64,000 bases of DNA from Thermus thermophilus (lineage in GTDB: Bacteria > Deinococcota > Deinococci > Deinococcales > Thermaceae): the NCBI RefSeq assembly GCF_019974155.1, contig NZ_AP025158.1, positions 620,001 through 684,000 on the forward strand, in the 5' to 3' direction. How positions within the stretch are numbered: the stretch's first letter is position 1; every line of letters begins with the position of its first letter. The notes beneath the pieces are model-generated. The model had not been told where the DNA came from. It saw only the letters and a program-made list of their open reading frames with translations, and did not search any database. Positions 55,174 through 62,973 of this stretch are shown here, piece by piece. The position numbers and the translations under genes were made by a program.

Positions 55174-55884
55174 TCAGCGCGCCAGGTTCGGCGTCTGCAC
55201 GAGCCACAGCTTCTCCGCACGCAGGCGGCCGTCGCCTGCCGCAGGGGGCAGAGCCAGAAGGCCAGGGGAAAGTCCAGGGGGGTAGTCCAGGGTACTCCCC
55301 GGGGTGAAGGTGGGGGCGCCGCCCCGCACGGGGATGGAGGCCAGGAGGTAGAGGGCCAAGGCGCTCACCTTCGGGGTTGCGCCCTCGGCCCTCAGGTTCA
55401 CGGCCTGCGCCTGGCGCTTCCAGGTGCCCCCTTCCAGGTAGGCCACCCGGAAGGCCTCTACCCGGATCTCGTCCCCTCCCAAGACGGGGTTGGTGGGCGA
55501 GGGCGTGCACCCCTCGCCGGTGCAGGCGCCCCAGCGGAGGACCCCCTGGCTCACCCCGTAGCCCGTGCCCCTGACCCGGCCCAGGCTTTCCCCACAGACC
55601 TCCTCCATCCCCGCCTCGCAGAGGAACCAGCCCGTAAGCCCGTCCCCCTCGGGGCTTGGGCTTAGGACCAGGGCCTGGCCCGTGAGGCGGTAGCCCACGG
55701 TGTAGAGCTCCCGGGCCAGGGCAAGGGCGGTGAGGCTAAGCTCGTCGGCGAGCCGCCCCCTCGCCCTTTCCCGCTCCCTGAGGATGGCGCTGGAGTTTTC
55801 CAGGGCCAGCACCACCAGGAAGAGGCCCCCTAGGAGGACAGAGGTCAGCAGGAGTTCTAGGAGCGAGAACCCGTGCCTTCTCAT
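55174..55884 (-). CDS. pilA3: Minor pilin PilA3 (PilW-like)
   Basis: 236-residue prepilin-like protein. Cleavage site MRRHG|FSLLELLLTSVLLGGLFLVV with Glu at mature position 5; the long globular part with three Cys pairs (for example CEAGMEEVC, CTGEGC) and C-terminal VSALALYLLASI fits PilW/GspJ-type minor pilins. ATGA overlap with pilA2. It is part of the pilus-tip or pseudopilus complex for DNA uptake and pilus assembly in Thermus. Confidence 0.9.
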   Translation of the reverse strand: MRRHGFSLLELLLTSVLLGGLFLVVLALENSSAILRERERARGRLADELSLTALALARELYTVGYRLTGQALVLSPSPEGDGLTGWFLCEAGMEEVCGESLGRVRGTGYGVSQGVLRWGACTGEGCTPSPTNPVLGGDEIRVEAFRVAYLEGGTWKRQAQAVNLRAEGATPKVSALALYLLASIPVRGGAPTFTPGSTLDYPPGLSPGLLALPPAAGDGRLRAEKLWLVQTPNLAR

Positions 55885-56252
55885 GGCCGATACACCACCG
55901 TTTCCAGCCGCTTTCCTTCCACCTCAAGAACCACCTGGAAGGCCCGCGCGTCCCCCGAGGTGGGGCAGGTGAGGCCGCCGTCCTGGGCCACGCCACAGGG
56001 GACGGCGGTGCAGGTGCCCTGCCTGCCCCCGAGGGTTAGGGCGCCGTTGCAAAGGGCGGGGACGCCCTGGGGGTCCTGCCTAAGCCTTTCCATGAAGTTT
56101 TCCATCTCCCGGACCACGGTCTGGAGCTCCCGCCCCCGCTGGCCCGCGCGTAGGCTTGCCACCTGCAGGGAGGTGAAGGCCAGCACCACCACGGCGAGGA
56201 GCCCCAAAGCTAAAATTACCTCCAGTAAGGTGAGACCTTTACGGGCACCCAT
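55881..56252 (-). CDS. pilA2: Minor pilin PilA2 (PilV-like)
   Basis: 123-residue prepilin-like protein: MGARKG|LTLLEVILALGLLAVVVLAFTSLQVASL, a PilV/GspI-type N-terminus with Leu at +1 and Glu at +5. Four cysteines in the short C-terminal domain (CNGALTLGGRQGTC, CGVAQDGGLTC). Overlaps pilA1 by 14 bp upstream and pilA3 by four bp downstream, so it is translated in concert with both. Confidence 0.9.
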   Translation of the reverse strand: MGARKGLTLLEVILALGLLAVVVLAFTSLQVASLRAGQRGRELQTVVREMENFMERLRQDPQGVPALCNGALTLGGRQGTCTAVPCGVAQDGGLTCPTSGDARAFQVVLEVEGKRLETVVYRP

Positions 56253-56706
56253 CCCCGCTCACCTCGCGCACCCTTCCTCCCATGGCCACGCACAGGGTGA
56301 GGGTCCGTCCGCCCAGGCGCAGGGCCAGGCGCGCCCCTGTGTTGGGTCTCCCCAGGGCGTTGAAGCGAAGGCCGGGGGAGAAGCCGCTCCTCAGGTCCAG
56401 GGCCGCCCCGTACCCACTCGGGTCAAACCGGCGCAGGACGGCTTCCCCCGCGTCGCACGCCCGGTTTCGGTTTTCGTCCACGCAGCTTACGAGCCCCCGG
56501 CCCTCCGGGACCACCGCCACCCCCGTCCCCCTGCGGATGGCCTCGGTGCGGGCGGCGAGGAGGAAGGTCCTGAGTTCGGCCCCCGCCGCTCCGAGGCGGT
56601 AAGCGGCGCTGTAGTTGGTGTAGGCAAGACCGCCCAGGATGCCCAGGACGGCCAGGACCACGAGAAGTTCCAGCACGCTGAAGCCCTGCCTCGTCCAAGG
56701 AGCCAT
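56239..56706 (-). CDS. pilA1: Minor pilin PilA1 (FimT/GspH-like)
   Basis: 155-residue prepilin-like protein: MAPWTRQG|FSVLELLVVLAVLGILGGLAYTNY, then the GspH/FimT signature helix LRTFLLAARTEAIRRGTGVAVVPE and the DENRNRACDAGE loop with paired C-terminal strands LRFNALGRPNTGARLALRLGG. It starts four nt after the stop of a decayed pilin-like frame on the same strand, which hints that the original operon began further upstream. The current promoter is not evident. Confidence 0.9.
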   Translation of the reverse strand: MAPWTRQGFSVLELLVVLAVLGILGGLAYTNYSAAYRLGAAGAELRTFLLAARTEAIRRGTGVAVVPEGRGLVSCVDENRNRACDAGEAVLRRFDPSGYGAALDLRSGFSPGLRFNALGRPNTGARLALRLGGRTLTLCVAMGGRVREVSGDGCP

Positions 56707-56710
56707 TTCG

Positions 56711-56975
56711 CTAAACCACTTTAGGAGCTCGCCCTCGGGTGCTCATCCCCCGAATGGAGGGTCGCTCCAGGCGGGCCCGGCCCTGTTGGGAGATGGCCAC
56801 CTTGCGGGTGGCGTCCCCTGAGGTGAGGACGAGGGTGGCGGTGATGGGCTTGGCCGGGATGCCCCGGGGGTCAAAGAGGAGGGGCATGTTGCCCAGGGTG
56901 TTCTTCTCCGGGTCCAGGCGCGTAGCGGCGGTTGGCGTTCTGGTCCACGAAGCCTGGGCCCTTGTGGGCCACTCC
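56711..56975 (-). pseudogene. Decayed GspH/FimT-type pilin gene, 5'-truncated and frameshifted
   Basis: Reading the minus strand, one frame gives GFVDQNANRRYAPGP (about 56956-56912), like the DENRNRACDAG loop of PilA1. The adjacent frame then gives LDPEKNTLGNMPLLFDPRG and ITATLVLTSGDATRKVAISQQGRARLE down to TAG 56711, the C-terminal strands of FimT/GspH proteins. A one-base shift around 56915-56930 separates them. The N-terminal helix is missing: upstream lies the divergent reductase gene. This accounts for most of the otherwise gene-free 56707-57012 stretch, together with the leaderless promoter TAAACT (57000-57005). Confidence 0.65.
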
Positions 56976-57012
56976 ACGGGGGAGGCCCGCCCGTTGCCGT
57001 AAACTCAGGGCC

Positions 57013-57993
57013 ATGGTGGACGTCCTCGTGGTGGGCGCGGGCCCCGTGGGGCTTTGCGCCGCCCTTTGGGCCAAGCGCCTCGGCCTTTCCCACCTGGTGC
57101 TGGAGCGGGGCACGGTGGCGGAGACCCTTTACCGCTTTCCCCGGGACATGGTCTTCTTCTCCGAGGCCAAGAACATTGAGATCGGGGGCCATCCCCTGGT
57201 CGCCCAAGGCCCCAAGCCCACCCGGAAGGAGGCCCTCCTCTACTACCAGCGGGTGGCGGAGCGGGAGGGGCTAAGCGTCCTCACCTACACCGAGGCCCTG
57301 GCCATCCGGGGCCGGGAGGGGGGCTTTCAGGTCCTGGCCAAAGACCGCAAGGGGGAGCGGACCTTCTCGGCCCGGTACGTGGTGGTGGCCACGGGCTACT
57401 TCGGAAACCCGAACCGCTTGGGCGTCCCTGGGGAGGACCTCCCCCACGTCCTCCACCGCTACGAGGAGGCCGCCCCCTTCTTCGGGCGGGAGGTGGCGGT
57501 GGTGGGGGGGTCCAACTCCGCGGTGGAGGCCGCCTTGGACCTCTACCGCGGCGGGGCGAGGGTCACCCTCGTCCACCGGGGGAAGTGGGTCCGTCCCAGC
57601 GTGAAGTACTGGCTCCTCCCCGACCTGGAAAACCGGGTCAAGGAGGGGAGCATCCGGGCGGTGATGGAGGCCCGGGTGGAGGCCATCACCCCGGAGGGGC
57701 TTTGGCTTTCCCGCCCAGAAGGGCGGGAGTTCCTGCCCGCCGACTTCGTGCTGGTGCTCATCGGCTACCGGGCGGAAGACCGCCTCCTCAGGGAGGCGGG
57801 GGTGGCCTACGAGGGGGAGAGGCCCTGGCTTTCCCCAGAGGGGGAGACCTCCATCCCCGGCCTCTTCGCCGTGGGCTCCTGCGCCTACGGGCCCGACACC
57901 CGCTCCGTCTTCATAGAGAACGGCCGGGAGCAGGCCCGAATCGCCCTCACCGCCATCGCCGCCCGGGTGCGGGGCTTGACACCAAGGCCTTAG
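57013..57993 (+). CDS. ypdA: YpdA/Bdr-like FAD-dependent (bacillithiol disulfide) reductase
   Basis: 326-residue flavoprotein of the thioredoxin-reductase-like class without a CxxC redox pair. FAD motif VVGAGPVGLCAALWAK at the start, the YpdA-type segment FPRDMVFFSEAKNIEIGG, NADPH motif VVGGSNSAVEAALDLYRGG, and the C-terminal FAD contact GLFAVGSCAYGPDTRSVFIENGREQ. YpdA reduces bacillithiol disulfide, and Deinococcus-Thermus bacteria use bacillithiol, so the role is likely but inferred. TAAACT (57000-57005) lies seven nt before the ATG, a leaderless start. The -35 of the ilv promoter is inside its last codons. Confidence 0.85.
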   Translation: MVDVLVVGAGPVGLCAALWAKRLGLSHLVLERGTVAETLYRFPRDMVFFSEAKNIEIGGHPLVAQGPKPTRKEALLYYQRVAEREGLSVLTYTEALAIRGREGGFQVLAKDRKGERTFSARYVVVATGYFGNPNRLGVPGEDLPHVLHRYEEAAPFFGREVAVVGGSNSAVEAALDLYRGGARVTLVHRGKWVRPSVKYWLLPDLENRVKEGSIRAVMEARVEAITPEGLWLSRPEGREFLPADFVLVLIGYRAEDRLLREAGVAYEGERPWLSPEGETSIPGLFAVGSCAYGPDTRSVFIENGREQARIALTAIAARVRGLTPRP

Positions 57994-58004
57994 GGGGCTA
58001 TCCT
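57976..58004 (+). promoter_or_regulatory. ilvBNC operon promoter
   Basis: Consensus TTGACA (57976-57981), 17-bp spacer, TATCCT (57999-58004). The leader-peptide ATG is at 58015, about ten nt after the -10. The -35 lies within the 3' end of the reductase coding sequence. Confidence 0.85.
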
Positions 58005-58014
58005 TAGCCCCAAG

Positions 58015-58083
58015 ATGCGCGCCGGACTCGTCCTATCCCTAGCCCTGGTCCTAATCGTAGGGCCAGCGGGGGGTAGGGCGTAG
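58015..58083 (+). CDS. ilvL: ilv operon leader peptide
   Basis: 22-codon frame from ATG 58015 to TAG 58081-58083. Codons 5-15 encode LVLSLALVLIV (CTC GTC CTA TCC CTA GCC CTG GTC CTA ATC GTA), ten of eleven hydrophobic and nine of them Leu, Val or Ile, three using the rare CTA. It lies between a consensus promoter and a terminator hairpin, exactly as in attenuation leaders of enteric ilv operons. The codons after the control run (GCG GGG GGT) contain the segment able to form an antiterminator. A signal-peptide-like function is a weaker alternative, given its length. Confidence 0.82.
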   Translation: MRAGLVLSLALVLIVGPAGGRA

Positions 58084-58103
58084 CGTTTTAGGGCGCATCC
58101 CAT

Positions 58104-58137
58104 AACCCCCCGGGCCAACCGGGGGGTTCAAGTTTAA
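58104..58137 (+). terminator. Attenuator terminator upstream of ilvB
   Basis: AACCCCCCGG (58104-58113) and CCGGGGGGTT (58119-58128) form a perfect 10-bp stem with a 5-nt loop, followed by CAAGTTTAA. It ends about ten nt before the ilvB ATG. The 5' arm ACCCCCCG (58105-58112) can alternatively pair with CGGGGGGT (58067-58074) of the leader. Confidence 0.82.
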
Positions 58138-58147
58138 GGAGGGGTCC

Positions 58148-59836
58148 ATGAAGGGAGCGGAGGCACTTTTAAGGGCGCTGGAGCGGGAAGGGGTGGAGGT
58201 GATCTTCGGCCACCCGGGCGGGGCCATCATGCCCACCTACGACGCCCTCTACGATAGCCCCATCCGCCACATCCTGGTGCGGCACGAGCAAGGCGGGGTG
58301 CACGCCGCCACCGCCTACGCCCGCGCCAGCGGCAAGGTGGGGGTGGTCATGGCCACCTCGGGGCCCGGGGCCCTGAACCTGGTCACGGGCCTCGCGGACG
58401 CCATGATGGACTCCACCCCGGTGGTGGCCATCACCGGGAACGTCCCCCGGGCCCTCATCGGCACCGACGCCTTCCAGGAGGCGGACGTCACCGGGGTCAC
58501 CATGCCCATCACCAAGCACAACTACCTGGTCCAGGACGTGAACGAGATCCCCCGGGTGGTGAAGGAGGCCTTCCACATCGCCGCCACCGGCCGCCCCGGC
58601 CCCGTGCTCATTGACATCCCCAAGGACGTCCAGCTGGAGGAGTTCACGGGGAGCTTTGACGTGAAGCTGGACCTCCCCGGGTACAAGCCCACCCTGAAGG
58701 GGCACCCCAAGCAGATAGAGAAGGCCCTGGACGCCCTGGAGAAGGCGGAGCGCCCCGTCCTCATGGTGGGGGGTGGGGCGCAGCACGCCCACGCCGAGCT
58801 CCTCGCCTTCGCCGAGAAGACGGGGCTTCCCGTGATCACCACCCTCATGGGCCTCGGGGCCTTCCCCGGGAACCACCCCCTTTGGCTTGGGATGCCGGGG
58901 ATGCACGGCACCGTGGCCGCCAACCGGGCGATCCACCACGCGGACGTGATCCTCGCCATCGGCCTCCGCTTTGACGACCGGGTCACGGGTAAGGTCTCCC
59001 GCTTCGCCCCCCACGCCCACACCATCATCCACGTGGACATAGACCCGGCGGAGATCGGCAAGGTGGTGCGCACCCACATCCCCATCGTGGGGGACTCGAG
59101 GCTCGTCCTCAAGGAGCTCCTCAAGGGGGCGAAGGCCTTGAGGCTTGCCGCCTGGTGGCGGGAGCTCGAGGAGTGGCGCACCCGCTACCCCTTGCGCTAT
59201 AAGCCCAAGCCCCACCTGCAGAGCCAGGAGGTGATCCGGGCCTTCCACGAGGCCACGGGGGGGCACGCCATCGTCACCACCGGGGTGGGGCAGCACCAGA
59301 TGTTCGCCGCCCAGTTCTTCCCCGTGACCAGGCCCAGGAGCTTCCTCACCAGCGGGGGCCTCGGCACCATGGGGGTGGGGCTTCCCTTCGCCATCGGGGC
59401 CAAGATCGCCCGCCCCGATGAGCTCGTCCTGGATTTTGACGGGGACGGCTCCTTCCAGATGACCCTGCAGGAGCTCGCCACGGTGGTGAAGTACGGGCTG
59501 GACGTGAAGATCGTCATCCTGAACAACGGCTACCTGGGCATGGTGCGCCAGTGGCAGGACCTCTTCCACGCCCGCCGTTACAGCGAGGTCTACCTGGCGG
59601 ACTCCAACCCCGACTTCGCCCGCCTCGCCGAGGCCTACGGCATCAAGGGGGTGAAGGTGGAGCGGAAGGAGGACCTCTGGAAGGGGGTGGAGGCCGTCTT
59701 GAACGCCGATGGCCCCGTGGTGGCCGAGTTCAAGGTCTACCAGGAGGAAGGGGTCTTCCCCATGATCCCCGCCGGGGGCGCCGCCGAGGACATGATCATA
59801 GAGCACCCCGCGGAGCGGGAGGAGGTGGAGGCGTGA
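58148..59836 (+). CDS. ilvB: Acetolactate synthase large subunit
   Basis: ThDP- and FAD-dependent acetohydroxyacid synthase catalytic subunit (562 aa), first common step of Val/Leu/Ile synthesis. N-terminal GAEALLRALEREGVEVIFGHPGGAIMP with the catalytic Glu in RHEQGGVHAATAYARASG; ThDP motif GDGSFQMTLQELATVVKYGLDVKIVILNN; MVRQWQDLF near the active site. AAGGAGGGG precedes ATG 58148, just after the attenuator. It overlaps the small-subunit gene by four bp. Confidence 0.97.
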   Translation: MKGAEALLRALEREGVEVIFGHPGGAIMPTYDALYDSPIRHILVRHEQGGVHAATAYARASGKVGVVMATSGPGALNLVTGLADAMMDSTPVVAITGNVPRALIGTDAFQEADVTGVTMPITKHNYLVQDVNEIPRVVKEAFHIAATGRPGPVLIDIPKDVQLEEFTGSFDVKLDLPGYKPTLKGHPKQIEKALDALEKAERPVLMVGGGAQHAHAELLAFAEKTGLPVITTLMGLGAFPGNHPLWLGMPGMHGTVAANRAIHHADVILAIGLRFDDRVTGKVSRFAPHAHTIIHVDIDPAEIGKVVRTHIPIVGDSRLVLKELLKGAKALRLAAWWRELEEWRTRYPLRYKPKPHLQSQEVIRAFHEATGGHAIVTTGVGQHQMFAAQFFPVTRPRSFLTSGGLGTMGVGLPFAIGAKIARPDELVLDFDGDGSFQMTLQELATVVKYGLDVKIVILNNGYLGMVRQWQDLFHARRYSEVYLADSNPDFARLAEAYGIKGVKVERKEDLWKGVEAVLNADGPVVAEFKVYQEEGVFPMIPAGGAAEDMIIEHPAEREEVEA

Positions 59837-60345
59837 GGCATGTGATCTCCGTCTTGGTGCAGGACCACCCCCGGGTCTTGAACCGCATCACGGGCCTATT
59901 CGCCCGGCGCGGCTTCAACCTGGAAAGCCTCGCCGTGGGCACCACCCACCTGCCGGGGCTTTCCCGGATCTGCCTCGTGGTCTCCGGGGACGACCGCACC
60001 CTGGAGCAGGTGGAGAAGCAGCTGAACCGGCTCATTGAGGTGCTGAAGGTCACGGACCACACCGAGCCCCACGTGGAGAGGGAGCTTTGCCTGGTGAAGG
60101 TCCACGTGGCGGGCCTCGAGGAGCGCCTCGCCGTCAAGGACATCCAGGAGGCCTTCCGGGCGAGGGTGGTGGACGTGGCCCAGAAGAGCCTCATCCTGGA
60201 GCTCACCGGGGACACCCAAAAGGTCAACTCCTTTATTGAGGCCTTAAGGCCCTACGGGATCCTCGAGGTCATGCGCACCGGGGCGGTGGCCATGAGCCGG
60301 GGGGACCGGGTCTTGAAGGTGCGGGAGAAAAAGGAGGCGGTATGA
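59833..60345 (+). CDS. ilvN: Acetolactate synthase small (regulatory) subunit
   Basis: 170-residue regulatory subunit: ACT domain [35 protein letters not shown], which binds valine for feedback inhibition, and a C-terminal domain [45 protein letters not shown] 59833 overlaps the ilvB stop. Length fits the IlvH/IlvN type. Frame and overlaps make ilvB-ilvN-ilvC one coupled unit. Confidence 0.95.
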   Translation: MRHVISVLVQDHPRVLNRITGLFARRGFNLESLAVGTTHLPGLSRICLVVSGDDRTLEQVEKQLNRLIEVLKVTDHTEPHVERELCLVKVHVAGLEERLAVKDIQEAFRARVVDVAQKSLILELTGDTQKVNSFIEALRPYGILEVMRTGAVAMSRGDRVLKVREKKEAV

Positions 60346-61355
60346 AGATCTACTACGAGCACGACGCGGACCTTGGCTTCATCCTGGGCAAGAAGGTGGC
60401 GGTCTTGGGCTTCGGCTCCCAGGGGCACGCCCACGCCCTGAACCTCAAGGACTCGGGGGTGGACGTGCGGGTGGGCCTGCGAAAGGGCTCTAGGAGCTGG
60501 GAGAAGGCGGAGGCCGCGGGGCTTAGGGTCCTCCCCGTGGCCGAGGCGGTGCGGGAGGCGGACATCGTCATGGTCCTCCTCCCCGACGAGAAGCAGGCCC
60601 AGGTCTACCGGGAGGAGGTGGAGCCTAACCTCAAGGAGGGCGGGGCCTTGGCCTTCGCCCACGGCTTCAACATCCACTTCGGCCAGATCAAGCCCCGCAA
60701 GGACCTGGACGTCTGGATGGTGGCCCCCAAGGGCCCGGGCCACCTGGTGCGCTCGGAGTACGGGAAGGGAAGCGGGGTTCCCGCCCTGGTGGCGGTCCAC
60801 CAGGACGCTTCGGGTGCCGCCTTCCCCACCGCCCTCGCCTACGCCAAGGCCATCGGGGCGGCCCGGGCCGGGGTCATCCACACCACCTTCAAGGACGAGA
60901 CGGAGACGGACCTCTTCGGGGAGCAGGCGGTGCTTTGCGGGGGGCTCACCCGGCTCATCCGGGCGGGGTTTGAGACCCTGGTGGAGGCGGGCTACCCCCC
61001 GGAGATGGCCTACTTTGAGACCGTCCACGAGGTGAAGCTCATCGTGGACCTCATCTACGAGGCGGGGCTTAGGGGTATGCGCTACTCCATCTCCAACACC
61101 GCGGAGTACGGGGACTACACCCGGGGCGACCTCGCCGTGCCCCTGGAGGAGACCAAGCGCCGCATGCGGGAGATCCTGCGCCAGATCCAGACCGGGGAGT
61201 TCGCCCGGGAGTGGATGCTGGAGAACCAGGTGGGTAGCCCCGTCTTGGAGGCCAACCGCAAGCGCTGGGCGGCCCACCCCATTGAGGAGGTGGGCTCGAG
61301 GCTTCGCGCCATGATGCCCTTCCTCAAGGCCAGGGTACTGGAGGAGGTAGGCTAA
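60342..61355 (+). CDS. ilvC: Ketol-acid reductoisomerase
   Basis: Class I KARI (337 aa). NADPH Rossmann motif [19 protein letters not shown], the [12 protein letters not shown] segment with catalytic His-type residues, metal-binding acids in [17 protein letters not shown] and [16 protein letters not shown], and AEYGDYTRG. The short length means the single-knot bacterial form. A UUCG hairpin lies between it and leuA. Confidence 0.97.
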   Translation: MKIYYEHDADLGFILGKKVAVLGFGSQGHAHALNLKDSGVDVRVGLRKGSRSWEKAEAAGLRVLPVAEAVREADIVMVLLPDEKQAQVYREEVEPNLKEGGALAFAHGFNIHFGQIKPRKDLDVWMVAPKGPGHLVRSEYGKGSGVPALVAVHQDASGAAFPTALAYAKAIGAARAGVIHTTFKDETETDLFGEQAVLCGGLTRLIRAGFETLVEAGYPPEMAYFETVHEVKLIVDLIYEAGLRGMRYSISNTAEYGDYTRGDLAVPLEETKRRMREILRQIQTGEFAREWMLENQVGSPVLEANRKRWAAHPIEEVGSRLRAMMPFLKARVLEEVG

Positions 61356-61364
61356 GGGACCTTG

Positions 61365-61394
61365 CGGGGCCCCTTCGGGGGCCCCGTGCGTTTT
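61365..61394 (+). terminator. UUCG-capped hairpin between ilvC and leuA
   Basis: CGGGGCCCC (61365-61373) and GGGGCCCCG (61378-61386) form a 9-bp stem closed by a C(UUCG)G tetraloop, then TGCGTTTT (61387-61394). It resembles an intrinsic terminator with a short, offset T run. leuA follows 14 nt later with no obvious promoter of its own, so partial read-through is likely. Confidence 0.7.
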
Positions 61395-61407
61395 CGGGAG
61401 GTGGAAA

Positions 61408-62970
61408 ATGGAAAGGGAACGGCACATCCGGATCTTTGACACCACCCTCAGGGACGGGGAGCAAAGCCCCGGGGTGGCCCTCTCCTTGGACCAGAAGCTG
61501 GAGATCGCCCAGGCCCTCGCCCGGCTCAACGTGGACATCATTGAGGCGGGCTTCCCCGTATCGGGGCCCATGGAGTTTGAGGCGGTGAGGCGCATCGCCA
61601 CCGAGGTCAAGGGCCCCGTCATCGCCGCCCTCGCCCGCACCCACACCCTGGACATTGACCAGGCGGCCAAGGCCCTGGAGAAGGCGGAGAGGCCCAGGAT
61701 CCACGTCTTCACCTCCGCTTCCAAGATCCACCTGCAGTACATGCTGAGGAAGACGGAGGAGGAGGTCCTGGAGATGGCGGATAAAATGGTCCGCTACGCC
61801 AGGAGGTACGTGGACGACGTGGAGTTCTCCGCCCAGGACGTGATGCGGGCGGACTGGGAGTTCGTCAAGAGGCTTTACGAGGTGGCCATTGAGGCCGGGG
61901 CCACCACCATCAACATCCCCGACACCACGGGCTACGGCACGCCCCAGGAGTACGGGGCCCTGATCCGCAGGATCCGCGACGAGGTGGTGCGGGGGCGGGA
62001 CGTGGTCATCTCCACCCACACCCACGACGACCTGGGCCTGGCCACGGCCAACGCCCTGGCGGGCGTGGAGAACGGGGCGGGCCAGATTGAGTGCACCATC
62101 AACGGCATCGGGGAGCGGGCGGGGAACTGCGCCCTGGAGGAGGTGGTGATGGCCCTCTACGTCCGCCGGGACTGGTACAAGGCCTACACGCGGATCAACA
62201 CCCGGGAGATCTACCGGGTAAGCCGCCTGGTGGAGCGCTACACCGGGATGCCCGTCCCCCCCAACAAGGCCATCGTGGGGGACAACGCCTTCGCGCATGA
62301 GTCCGGCATCCACCAGGACGGGGTCATCAAGCACCGGGCCACCTACGAGATCATGGACGCCGAGCTCATCGGGAGGCGGCCCGCTGTGCTCGTCCTCGGC
62401 AAGCACTCGGGCCGGGCGGCTTTTAAGAAGGCCCTCGAGGACCTGGGCTACAAGAACCTCTCCGAGGAGGAGCTGAAGAAGCTCTTCGCCCGCTTCAAGG
62501 AGATCGCCGAGAAGAAAGGCCCCCTCTCCGCCGAGGAGCTCCAGGCCCTGGTGGAAAGCGAAAGGGAGCCCGCCTCCCACTTCTTCCGGCTGGAGCACGT
62601 CCAGTTCTTCTCGGGCTCCGGGCTTTTGCCCACGGCCACGGTCAAGGTGAAGACCCCGGACGGGGAGAGGCTCGCCACCCACACCGGGGACGGGCCCGTA
62701 GACGCCGTGTTCAAGGCCATCCAGGAGGCCATCGGCCTGAGGCCGGAGCTTGAGCTCTACCGGGTGGAGGCCATCACGGGGAGCACCGAGGCCCTGGGCC
62801 AGGTCACGGTGCGCCTCCGGCTCGGGGAGCTCCAGGCCGTGGGGGTGGGGGTCTCCCCGGACATCATTGAGGCGAGCGCCTTGGCCTTTTTGGACGCCGC
62901 GGGGAAGCTCGCCTCGGGCCGGGCCACCCGGCACCCGCCCTCCATTGAGGAGGTGCACCGCGGGGTCTAG
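61408..62970 (+). CDS. leuA: 2-isopropylmalate synthase
   Basis: LeuA (520 aa) condenses acetyl-CoA with 2-ketoisovalerate. TIM-barrel catalytic motifs FDTTLRDGEQSPGVAL and the metal-site HTHDDLGLATANALAGVENGA, then GNCALEEVVMAL; a C-terminal LeuA dimer/allosteric domain (about 380-510) for leucine feedback. GGGAGGTGG precedes the ATG. It is followed three nt later by a second homologue of the same superfamily (cimA-like). Confidence 0.95.
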   Translation: MERERHIRIFDTTLRDGEQSPGVALSLDQKLEIAQALARLNVDIIEAGFPVSGPMEFEAVRRIATEVKGPVIAALARTHTLDIDQAAKALEKAERPRIHVFTSASKIHLQYMLRKTEEEVLEMADKMVRYARRYVDDVEFSAQDVMRADWEFVKRLYEVAIEAGATTINIPDTTGYGTPQEYGALIRRIRDEVVRGRDVVISTHTHDDLGLATANALAGVENGAGQIECTINGIGERAGNCALEEVVMALYVRRDWYKAYTRINTREIYRVSRLVERYTGMPVPPNKAIVGDNAFAHESGIHQDGVIKHRATYEIMDAELIGRRPAVLVLGKHSGRAAFKKALEDLGYKNLSEEELKKLFARFKEIAEKKGPLSAEELQALVESEREPASHFFRLEHVQFFSGSGLLPTATVKVKTPDGERLATHTGDGPVDAVFKAIQEAIGLRPELELYRVEAITGSTEALGQVTVRLRLGELQAVGVGVSPDIIEASALAFLDAAGKLASGRATRHPPSIEEVHRGV

Positions 62971-62973
62971 GCC

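Noticed and set aside
58015-58083. ilv leader read as a small secreted or membrane peptide
   Set aside because: Its place between promoter and terminator, branched-chain codon run and antiterminator pairing explain it better as an attenuation leader.
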